Of a stretch of DNA of 64,000 nt, positions 54,917 to 62,612 are shown piece after piece. Both the position numbers and the translations under genes were made by a program. The number at the start of each line of letters is the position of its first letter. The stretch's first letter is position 1. The DNA is taken from NCBI RefSeq assembly GCF_000613925.1, contig NZ_BAJX01000001.1, forward strand, positions 248,001-312,000, given 5' to 3'. Source of the stretch: Prevotella histicola JCM 15637 = DNF00424 (GTDB taxonomy: Bacteria > Bacteroidota > Bacteroidia > Bacteroidales > Bacteroidaceae). The notes under the pieces were generated by a model. That model saw only the letters and a list, made by a program, of their open reading frames with translations, was not told the origin of the DNA and did not search any database.

Positions 54917-56056
54917 ATGAAAGTACATGAATATCAGGCGAAGCAATTCTTTGCTAGTTATGGGCTCCCAGTCGACAGAAATATCATCTGTCGAACTCCC
55001 GATGAAGCAGTTGAAGCCTACAAGAAGTTAGGTTTAGAAAAAGCCGTTGTTAAGGCACAAGTACACACTGGTGGTAGAGGAAAAGCTGGTGGAGTCAAAT
55101 TAGGAAGTAATGAAACGGAAATTCGGCAACATGCAGAAGCCATTCTCGGTATGAATATTAAGGGGTTTACCGTTGATCGTGTATTAGTCAGTGAGGCCGT
55201 TGATATCGCTTCAGAATATTACATGAGTATCTTAGTTGATAGGAAATCAAAGTGCCCTATGCTTATGCTGAGTCGTGCTGGCGGTATGGACATAGAGCAA
55301 GTTGCAAAGGAAACGCCCGAGAAGATTGAAAAAATCATAATTGATCCTGTCATTGGAATGAGTGATTATCTTGCACGAGAAGCGGCATTCAAGCTATTTG
55401 ATGATATGGCTCAAGTAAAACAAGCAGTTCCTATCTTCAAGAATATCTATAAACTCTTTACGGAGAAAGATGCTTCTCTAGCTGAAATAAATCCATTGGT
55501 AATGCTAAAAGATGGCTCATTAAAGGCTATTGATGCAAAAATGACATTTGACGACAATGCTCTTTATAGACATCCTGATGTTGCCGAACTTTTTGAACCA
55601 ACTCCAGAAGAGCGTAAGGAACGAGAAGCAAAAGACAAAGGTTTCAGCTATGTAAACCTTGGAGGAAGCATAGGCTGCATGGTAAATGGTGCAGGATTGG
55701 CTATGGCAACCATGGATATGATCAAGCTCTATGGTGGTGAACCAGCTAATTTCCTAGATATTGGCGGAAGCTCAAATCCTGAGAAAATTGTAGAAGCAAT
55801 GAGATTATTATTGGGTGACAAACACGTAAAGGTCGTACTTATTAATATTTTTGGTGGTATCACTCGATGCGATGATGTTGCTAAAGGATTAATTGAAGCT
55901 TTCAAGATACTCAAGACAGACATTCCTATAGTTATCCGTTTAACAGGAACCAACGAAGCTGAAGGCCGTTCCATACTTGAAGAAACCCAATTCACAGTAG
56001 GAACGAGTATGTCAGATGCAGGGCATAAAGCTGTCGAACTTAGTAAGAACCTTTAA
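54917..56056 (+). CDS. sucC: succinyl-CoA synthetase beta subunit
   Basis: 379 residues, ATP-grasp fold (KAQVHTGGRGKAGGVKL, EINPLVMLKDGS, NIFGGITRCDDVAKG). ADP-forming subunit that pairs with SucD 12 bp downstream. Confidence 0.97.
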   Translation: MKVHEYQAKQFFASYGLPVDRNIICRTPDEAVEAYKKLGLEKAVVKAQVHTGGRGKAGGVKLGSNETEIRQHAEAILGMNIKGFTVDRVLVSEAVDIASEYYMSILVDRKSKCPMLMLSRAGGMDIEQVAKETPEKIEKIIIDPVIGMSDYLAREAAFKLFDDMAQVKQAVPIFKNIYKLFTEKDASLAEINPLVMLKDGSLKAIDAKMTFDDNALYRHPDVAELFEPTPEERKEREAKDKGFSYVNLGGSIGCMVNGAGLAMATMDMIKLYGGEPANFLDIGGSSNPEKIVEAMRLLLGDKHVKVVLINIFGGITRCDDVAKGLIEAFKILKTDIPIVIRLTGTNEAEGRSILEETQFTVGTSMSDAGHKAVELSKNL

Positions 56057-56068
56057 AAGATAATAGCT

Positions 56069-56940
56069 ATGAGTATTCTAATCAATAAAGATACAAAGTT
56101 AATTGTACAAGGAATCACAGGCCGTGATGGAAGTTTCCACGCCTCTAAGATGAAAGAATATGGTACTAATGTAGTTGGTGGTACATCACCAGGCAAAGCA
56201 GGGCAAGAAGTATGCGGCATTCCTGTTTTTAATACAGTCAAAGATGCTGTAGCAGCAACAGGCGCCAATACCTCTATAATATTTGTCCCAGCCCCATTTG
56301 CAAAAGATGCAATGCTTGAGGCGATAGATGGAGGTATCAAATTAGTTATCTGCATTACAGAAGGAGTACCTACACTTGATGCTGTCCTAGCACAACGATA
56401 TGCAAAAATAAAAGGAGTTCAAGTTATAGGCCCTAACTGTCCTGGACTAATTTCCCCAGAAGAAGTATGGCAGGAATCATGCCTACTAACATCTTCAAAA
56501 AGGGACACACAGGCGTGATCAGTAGAAGTGGAACTCTTACATACGAAGTCGTATATAATCTAACTCAAGCAGGATTGGGACAATCAACAGCTGTAGGTGT
56601 AGGTGGAGACCCCGTTGTAGGACTTTATTTTGAGGATCTTCTCCGTATGTTCCAAGACGATCCCGAAACTGATAGTATTGCACTTATTGGTGAGATTGGA
56701 GGTGATGCAGAGGAACGTGCAGCACAGTTTATCAAGAAAAATATCACAAAACCTGTAGCAGTATTCATCTCTGGACAACAGGCACCACAAGGTAAACAAA
56801 TGGGACATGCTGGTGCTATTATCTCCAGTGGCTCAGGCTCTGCAAGCGAGAAGATTGCAGCTTTTGAAGCTGTCGGAGTTCCTGTCGCAAAAGAAACAAG
56901 TGAGATTCCAGAACTTCTGAAAAGGCAATTGAAGAAATAA
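56069..56940 (+). pseudogene. sucD: succinyl-CoA synthetase alpha subunit, one frameshift
   Basis: Two overlapping frames (56069-56518 and 56467-56940) are parts of one SucD. The break is near 56463, where an A is missing from GAAGAAGTATG; with GAAGAAAGTATG the chain reads [18 protein letters not shown] and the product is 290 residues, the normal length. The CoA-binding GRDGS, the GPNCPG and the catalytic His in [16 protein letters not shown] are present. Likely a sequencing error. Confidence 0.94.
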
Positions 56941-56960
56941 TATACAAGAATTATAACAGA

Positions 56961-57006
56961 AAAAATCCCCAATAGCAAATTAAGATAAGCTATACTGGGG
57001 ATTTTT
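56961..57006 (+). terminator. terminator of the ptb-sucD operon
   Basis: AAAAATCCCC (56961-56970) pairs with GGGGATTTTT (56997-57006); TAGC/GCTA extends the stem. The right arm ends in five T. Confidence 0.85.
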
Positions 57007-57110
57007 ATTATATAAGGACTTTCCAAGTAACTAAGCTTTACAACTTATATTATTACCTTATTACAAGAAACATATAGTTACTCGTTAGATAAATATACAT
57101 AATAAATCTT

Positions 57111-57198
57111 GTGCTAATAGCAAGCACATCCAGTGTTAAGTATAAACACATAAAGAGTGGAGGGCAAACACATAATGTGCGAATGGCTAACACCAAAC
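57111..57198. repeat. 22-bp tandem array, 4 units, with compensatory dyads
   Basis: Units begin at 57111, 57133, 57155 and 57177. Unit 1 has GTGCT-N7-AGCAC and unit 2 has GTGTT-N7-AACAC, a paired change. Unit 4 keeps GTG/CAC; unit 3 is degenerate. It lies between the sucD terminator and the serB promoter. Confidence 0.85.
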
Positions 57199-57245
57199 TC
57201 TATCATGCAACTCGACATCTCATCGTATAATTTAAAGAATTATGA

Positions 57246-57277
57246 GTTGTCTACCTCAAAGAAAAGAATTACTTTTG
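57246..57277 (+). promoter_or_regulatory. serB promoter
   Basis: GTTG (57246-57249), 20 nt, TACTTTTG (57270-57277), about 40 bp before the ATG. Confidence 0.6.
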
Positions 57278-57317
57278 TGCCTACAATCATTCATTTATCA
57301 AAAAGAGAACAGAACTA

Positions 57318-58544
57318 ATGGAGGAACAGATTCTAATTAGAATAACAGGACAAGATAGACCAGGACTTATAGCTTCTGTCATGACGATTCTTGCAAAATA
57401 TAATGCACATATTTTTGATATTGGCCAGGCTGACATTCATTCAACTTTATCATTAGGAATATTAATACGAAGTAATGAACTGTCATCAGGACAAATTATG
57501 AAAGAACTACTATTTAAAGCCACGGAACTAGGGGTAAACATAGGCTTTACACCCGTATCTGACGAGGAATATGAAAGCTGGGTAAACAACCAAGGGAAGA
57601 ATAGATATATTTTGACAATCATTGGGCGCTCACTATCAGCAAAGAATATCGAGGCAATAACAAAGGTCATTGCTGCACAAGGCTTTAATATAGACTCTAT
57701 CCGTCGACTCACAGGCCGCCAGAGTATATACAAGCAGAACCAGCATGTCAGAGCCTGCATAGAGTTCTCCCTGCGTGGTACTCCCAACAATAATGAAGAG
57801 ATGCAAGCCGAATTAATGCTAATGAGTCATGAGCAAGGAATAGACTTTTCTTTCCAAGAAGATAATATGTACAGACGCATGCGAAGGTTAATCTGCTTTG
57901 ATATGGATTCAACTCTTATCCAAACTGAATGTATAAACGAACTAGCTAAACGAGCAGGAGTAGGAAAAGAAGTAGCAGAAATCACTGAACGTGCTATGCG
58001 TGGTGAGATTGATTTTAGAGAAAGTTTTATCAAACGTGTAGCACTACTAAAAGGGCTTGATGCGAGCGTCATGCAAGAAATTGCAGAGACAATGCCTATT
58101 ACAGAAGGTGTAGATCGATTGATGACTATATTAAAACAATGTGGCTATAAAATAGCTATCTTAAGTGGTGGATTTACTTATTTTGGTGAATATCTACAAC
58201 GTAAATATGATATTGATTATGTTTATGCTAATGAATTAGAGATTGATAGTAACAATAAACTTACTGGGCGATATCTTGGAGAGATTATAGACGGGAAAAG
58301 AAAGGCTGAGCTCCTTAAATTAATAGCGCAGGTTGAAAAAGTAAACCTAGCTCAAACAATTGCTGTTGGAGATGGGACAAATGACCTACCAATGATTACC
58401 GAATCAGGATTAGGTATTGCTTTCCATGCAAAACCACGAGTTCGAGCTACTGCTGAGCAGAATATTACAACTATTGGACTCGATGGTGTACTCTATTTTC
58501 TTGGCTTTAAAGATAGCTATCTAGGAGATGCAGGAAAACTATAG
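57318..58544 (+). CDS. serB: phosphoserine phosphatase with ACT domains
   Basis: 408 residues. Two ACT-type regulatory domains (1-75 and about 92-165), then the HAD domain with DMDSTL (about 195-200), ILSGGFTYFGEYL and GDGTNDLPMI. Final step of serine synthesis. Long N-terminal regulatory part is typical of Bacteroidetes SerB. Confidence 0.95.
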   Translation: MEEQILIRITGQDRPGLIASVMTILAKYNAHIFDIGQADIHSTLSLGILIRSNELSSGQIMKELLFKATELGVNIGFTPVSDEEYESWVNNQGKNRYILTIIGRSLSAKNIEAITKVIAAQGFNIDSIRRLTGRQSIYKQNQHVRACIEFSLRGTPNNNEEMQAELMLMSHEQGIDFSFQEDNMYRRMRRLICFDMDSTLIQTECINELAKRAGVGKEVAEITERAMRGEIDFRESFIKRVALLKGLDASVMQEIAETMPITEGVDRLMTILKQCGYKIAILSGGFTYFGEYLQRKYDIDYVYANELEIDSNNKLTGRYLGEIIDGKRKAELLKLIAQVEKVNLAQTIAVGDGTNDLPMITESGLGIAFHAKPRVRATAEQNITTIGLDGVLYFLGFKDSYLGDAGKL

Positions 58545-58571
58545 TAATACTTCTTCTAGCTACATATCGGT

Positions 58572-59273
58572 CTATACTAAGTCCTCATAAGCTTGGTTCA
58601 TCTCGTTCATAAGACTTTCGAAATTATCAGAATTTAAAGAGACTTTCCTGAACATCATTTCCAGATTATCACCAGAAAAGTTGACTGGAGTCTCATGTAA
58701 CAATGTCACCATACCAGAAAGCATCAAGCGATATATTGTAGTTTGACGCAGATTGTTAATCTCTGTTTGAGCTTGTGTTATCCCCAACGCATAGGCTTGC
58801 ATCTGAACTCGCACTATTGAACGAATAGCCAAAGGGACAGGTATACTATCATCAGCCAAAAGAGTTGGACAATCATCAAAAAAATCCTCAACAGATTGCA
58901 GATGTCCATTAAGTAGTTCATAAACCTGTTTCTGATATTCTGATGTCACGAATTCATACAACTCTTTAGTCTTGCAGGCATAACGTAACAATATCTTAGA
59001 AGGAGTTGCCTCCGAGAAATGTCGCCGTCTCATATCTTCAGTAACAGCATCTATATCAGAGTAATTCAAACGGACAAGGATGGGGAAAAGCACAGATACA
59101 AAATTAGTTGCCAATTTATCAAAGCTAGCAACCAACAGCTTTTTATAAACACACGCTTCTAAACGAGACTTCTGTGGGAAAATTGCATCAGCTTGACCCG
59201 AAAAAAAAGCATGAAAGTAGCCTCTGACCATAGCAGAGACTACCCTTGAACGATTTATATTTGAAATCTTCAT
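58572..59273 (-). CDS. protein of unknown function
   Basis: 233 residues, mostly helical, no signal peptide. A repeated pattern of alternating Leu and charged residues, no motif I recognise. It follows the Gly/Ser-rich lipoprotein gene by 6 bp, so the two are co-transcribed. Confidence 0.7.
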   Translation of the reverse strand: MKISNINRSRVVSAMVRGYFHAFFSGQADAIFPQKSRLEACVYKKLLVASFDKLATNFVSVLFPILVRLNYSDIDAVTEDMRRRHFSEATPSKILLRYACKTKELYEFVTSEYQKQVYELLNGHLQSVEDFFDDCPTLLADDSIPVPLAIRSIVRVQMQAYALGITQAQTEINNLRQTTIYRLMLSGMVTLLHETPVNFSGDNLEMMFRKVSLNSDNFESLMNEMNQAYEDLV

Positions 59274-59279
59274 TTACGA

Positions 59280-60233
59280 TTATCTATGTCCACCAAAACT
59301 ACTTCTGTTTACAGGTACATCAGTACGCGTGCTACTGGATTGTCCCGGAGTAGGCTGAAACGTCTCTGTTCTCTGACGTGCTCCACCAAAACTTTGGTTA
59401 TATGTCTGAGATGGAGAAGAGTAACTACCTCTCGACATATTTCCAAAAGAACTTTGACTGCCATTGGAAGGGCGAGGTGCAGGTACAGGATCTTGGCTAG
59501 ATGAACGAGGCGGAGTATTAAAATTACCACGACTCGCATTGCCAAAGCTGTTACGGCCCTGCTGATCATACGAAGGACTTCTCTTGGCTTCACTCCACGT
59601 ATGTCCATTCTGATAAGTTTCTTGATATCCACCTACACGGTCTACTACGATAGGCTGTCCTGAACGACGTCCAAATCTTCCAGCATAATAACTATCTGCC
59701 AGCCTGTTTCTCCCACCACGATATGTCATATAATCAACAGGACGAGGACGATAGAAGACATTTCTATCTGCATAACGGTTATAAACCCGATAAGCATAAC
59801 TATTGTCACGCCAATAAACAGGACGATAGAAATAGTCGTTGCCTACAAAATAATTATATTGACGGGCATCCAAAACATAGAATAAATCACTATTACGACG
59901 TGCCCAATAATTACCAAAAAGAGTATTTTCTCCTTGCATATTCAACAAATAATCCAGATTTATTTCATATACAGCTTCATACTGAGCATTAGTTAACCCA
60001 AGCTCATAAGCCATTTTATCTGAAAGAAATAATGCTTCTCTCCTTGCTTCATCATAAGCTATACGACCATAACGGCTTCCATAACCAAAACCATATCCAT
60101 CATCATAATACTCTGATCCAGAAGAAGCTATAGGTCCTCCAACCCCGGTTCCTACAGAAAACATAGTACCACAAGAAGTAAACGTAAAGCTTAACAAGCT
60201 CAAAAACAAAATATTTAAACGAATATACTTCAT
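59280..60233 (-). CDS. low-complexity lipoprotein, Gly/Tyr/Arg/Ser-rich
   Basis: 317 residues. Lipobox TFTSC, a Gly/Tyr-rich stretch (about 38-56), a Tyr/Arg-rich domain, and a Ser/Pro/Gln-rich tail with repeats of the type SFGNxSRG (about residues 225 and 265) and a final RSSFGGHR. Outer-membrane or surface exposure is likely; the function is unknown. A -7 element TACTTTTG lies at 60282-60289. Confidence 0.75.
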   Translation of the reverse strand: MKYIRLNILFLSLLSFTFTSCGTMFSVGTGVGGPIASSGSEYYDDGYGFGYGSRYGRIAYDEARREALFLSDKMAYELGLTNAQYEAVYEINLDYLLNMQGENTLFGNYWARRNSDLFYVLDARQYNYFVGNDYFYRPVYWRDNSYAYRVYNRYADRNVFYRPRPVDYMTYRGGRNRLADSYYAGRFGRRSGQPIVVDRVGGYQETYQNGHTWSEAKRSPSYDQQGRNSFGNASRGNFNTPPRSSSQDPVPAPRPSNGSQSSFGNMSRGSYSSPSQTYNQSFGGARQRTETFQPTPGQSSSTRTDVPVNRSSFGGHR

Positions 60234-60359
60234 ATCAGTTACTTTTTAAGAGATTCTTACTGTGATCTTATATTTATATTACAAAAGTAACTTACTAACA
60301 GCAAAAAGCCTATAGGCAATCTCCTATTTTACAAAGGGAAGTTCCTATTATACGCTACC

Positions 60360-61526
60360 CTATTGCACTTCCTCGACAACTGTATTAGGAATTTCTTTAG
60401 ATTTTAATAAATCATCAAGACTTTTGAATGTATACGCAGCCTTATCCTTCACAAATGAACTTGTGAAACGATCTCGTAAGCTCATCAATTTCTGCACAGC
60501 TTCTTGATAAGTCTCTGCAGTAATGCGATCAGCCATCTGCTGTGCATTAACAGGAGTGAAGTCGAAATACTGAACAAGATACTGCTGGAACTGACGACGC
60601 TGAGTTTGAGTCATTTCTTGCAATTGAACATTCATCTTGTCTTTTGTTCTATAGATAACAAATATAAGCTCATCAGGCTCACCTCCACGCTGCCCATGAT
60701 CGTACTTTTTATCATACTCAAAATAACAATCACAAAAACCTTTTTCAGAGAGTTCCTTCAGTTCTTGCATAGCAGGATCAAGTACACGACGGCAGAAATC
60801 TGAAAACTTTTTGTAATTATTCTCTAAACGTAACATCTTACGAAAATCAATGGTCTTAATTACAGTACGCCCTTTCTCAACCCATGATTCGATAAACATA
60901 TAGATACGCTGAGTATAACGATTCTTACAAGCAAAAACAATTTGTTTCCCTAGTCTGTGATATCCAAAATCCAAAGAGACTAATCTCTCCGCCACAGTAT
61001 GATCAAGTTTAAGAATAGCATACTTATTATAAGAACGATCTTCTGGAATATAAACATCACAAAGATTCGTAGCTTTAGTATACTTTCTTCCTTCTGCAGT
61101 CTTGTATGGGATTTCTACAGGGATAGAAGCTAGCATTTTTAAGGAATTACGTAACTGAGGATAATGATTAGGATCAACTCCCAATTCTTTAAAAGGCAAC
61201 TTTATAGGCATACGCCCATCCTCATCCAATTCATCCGTTTGGAATAAATCAAGCTGAAAACCACGTTTGTTATTCAGAATTCCATGCAAAATAGATTGTA
61301 GACTCTCAACAATTGATACTAAAATCCTGACTTGTATAAGAGAATAGTCATGACGCATCATCGTAACAGCTATAGGTTGCAATAGCCAAGTTTCTTCTTC
61401 AATAGGAATAAGATCATTAGATATTCCTCGTTTAACAGGAGCTTTCTGTGCCTTAGCTCCACGCTTACGGATGGTCTTCTTGGTGGTTGTTTTACCAGTC
61501 ATTTCTTTGTTATTAGCCTTTGCCAT
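60360..61526 (-). CDS. Rep_3-family replication initiator-like protein
   Basis: 388 residues. A basic, disordered N-terminus (KTTTKKTIRKRGAKAQKAP), then two winged-helix regions of the plasmid RepA/RepB type (SRV-like YSLIQVRILVSIVESLQ; FIESWVEKGRTVIKTIDFRKM). Such genes occur on Bacteroidetes plasmids and also on chromosomes. Whether it drives an origin here or has another role cannot be told. A -7 TATCTTTG at 61552-61559 precedes it. Confidence 0.8.
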   Translation of the reverse strand: MAKANNKEMTGKTTTKKTIRKRGAKAQKAPVKRGISNDLIPIEEETWLLQPIAVTMMRHDYSLIQVRILVSIVESLQSILHGILNNKRGFQLDLFQTDELDEDGRMPIKLPFKELGVDPNHYPQLRNSLKMLASIPVEIPYKTAEGRKYTKATNLCDVYIPEDRSYNKYAILKLDHTVAERLVSLDFGYHRLGKQIVFACKNRYTQRIYMFIESWVEKGRTVIKTIDFRKMLRLENNYKKFSDFCRRVLDPAMQELKELSEKGFCDCYFEYDKKYDHGQRGGEPDELIFVIYRTKDKMNVQLQEMTQTQRRQFQQYLVQYFDFTPVNAQQMADRITAETYQEAVQKLMSLRDRFTSSFVKDKAAYTFKSLDDLLKSKEIPNTVVEEVQ

Positions 61527-61551
61527 GTATTATTCTAATAGCTTTTAGCTA

Positions 61552-61559
61552 CAAAGATA
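61552..61559 (-). promoter_or_regulatory. -7 element of the rep-like gene
   Basis: TATCTTTG on the minus strand; the nearest TTTG (61583-61586) is 23 nt upstream, slightly long. Confidence 0.45.
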
Positions 61560-61653
61560 CACCTTTTTTCTGAACAATCTTGCAAATCCTTCAAAAATGA
61601 TATACACATAAACCAACAATAACTATAATTCCTGATAAAGAAAACAGTTATTA

Positions 61654-61697
61654 TAAAAAAAAAGAAGGAGCATACCTTCTTACATAAGACATGCTCC
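61654..61697 (-). terminator. terminator of the small peptide gene
   Basis: GGAGCAT and ATGCTCC arms (61667-61673, 61691-61697); the minus strand then has TTC and about nine T. An overlapping hairpin AAGAAGG/CCTTCTT is also possible. Confidence 0.8.
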
Positions 61698-61737
61698 CTC
61701 TAGATAATAAATGAAATAAGAATGTAAAATCTGATAA

Positions 61738-61851
61738 TTAATTATACCATATTTCACCTCCTAATAATTGCTCATCTGAATCATTCCCTTGATTACTTTG
61801 ATTTTCATACTCAAAGTCTTCAATAATCTCTAAGGTTTTAGTCTCTTTCAT
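61738..61851 (-). CDS. 37-residue peptide with Gly-Gly motif
   Basis: Acidic precursor-like peptide (MKETKTLEIIEDFEYENQ to start, ending DEQLLGGEIWYN). The leader is rich in Glu and Asp. LLGG is followed by only five residues, EIWYN. A GGAGG ribosome site lies 8 nt before the ATG, unusual in Bacteroidetes, where such sites are rare. It has its own promoter (61918-61949) and terminator. The double-Gly pattern resembles peptides cut by C39 peptidase transporters, but the leader lacks the classical hydrophobic spacing, and no transporter is in the window. The function is unknown. Confidence 0.75.
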   Translation of the reverse strand: MKETKTLEIIEDFEYENQSNQGNDSDEQLLGGEIWYN

Positions 61852-61917
61852 ATTAATAACCTCCAGTTAATTAGATTAAATTTTAAATAACAACTCTTGT
61901 TTGTTAAATGACTATGG

Positions 61918-61949
61918 CAAAGATAAAAAATAAATACAATAAAAGCAAG
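61918..61949 (-). promoter_or_regulatory. promoter of the small peptide gene
   Basis: Minus strand CTTG (61946-61949), 20 nt, TATCTTTG (61918-61925). Leader about 60 nt. Confidence 0.7.
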
Positions 61950-62099
61950 TTAAAAGTAAGAACCGGTGCAAAAATTAATCTTTTTTCATTAATGGCTATA
62001 TGATAATTAAGAATTAAACCAAGAAATAATAAATTAGGAATGAAATTAAATAGTATTAGAGTCTTATATACATTAAATTAACTATAGAAATTAAGGATG

Positions 62100-62612
62100 T
62101 TACCTCCAACAATAAGTCAACAAAAAATTGGTAGATTTTTTACGGACAAATTTAACAATGAGACCATGCTTCAAGACTTTTACTTTTCGTGCAAAAACAT
62201 CTACCTTCATATCATGGAAGCCTAAATGATCAGAAGAAAAGAGCTTATAGACTGCTTCTTTTGCACACCATGCTGTCAAGCAAGAGTCTATATCATTAAA
62301 AGGTTCATCGTCTCTTAAAAACCGAGAAGCTATCCTAAGAACACGATCAGCAGGATATTCTATATCAACACCAACCTCAAAAAAACGAGAAATAATAATT
62401 GCGACATAGCCTTTAGTGTGAGAAATACTAATATTGTATCCTTCAATAAAGGGCTTACCATCTGAATTATGAGATATAATAGGTGTATAGCCAAGCATTA
62501 AAGTAAGGAGTCTTAACTCTCCTTTCTTTTCAGCTTCCCTACCAGTTTCTATTGGAAGAACTCCAACCTTAATCTTCTCATCAATATCAGTTATTATCCG
62601 TTCCACAACCAA
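62100..62612 (-). CDS. 4'-phosphopantetheinyl transferase
   Basis: 170 residues. Sfp/AcpS-type motifs: ISISHTKGYVAI, GVDIEYP and WCAKEAVYKLF. Activates acyl-carrier domains with CoA. No ATG lies near the start; TTG (62612) or GTG (62606) must be used, overlapping the gldE stop. Small size fits the Bacteroidetes form. Confidence 0.9.
   Translation of the reverse strand: MVVERIITDIDEKIKVGVLPIETGREAEKKGELRLLTLMLGYTPIISHNSDGKPFIEGYNISISHTKGYVAIIISRFFEVGVDIEYPADRVLRIASRFLRDDEPFNDIDSCLTAWCAKEAVYKLFSSDHLGFHDMKVDVFARKVKVLKHGLIVKFVRKKSTNFLLTYCWR

Noticed and set aside
60301-60360. Possible seventh array (CCTATT repeated at 21-bp distance)
   Set aside because: Only two weak copies and no dyad conserved between them.
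61527-62099. Iteron-type origin next to the Rep-like gene
   Set aside because: No direct repeats of 17-24 bp seen; the space is explained in part by the peptide gene and its signals.
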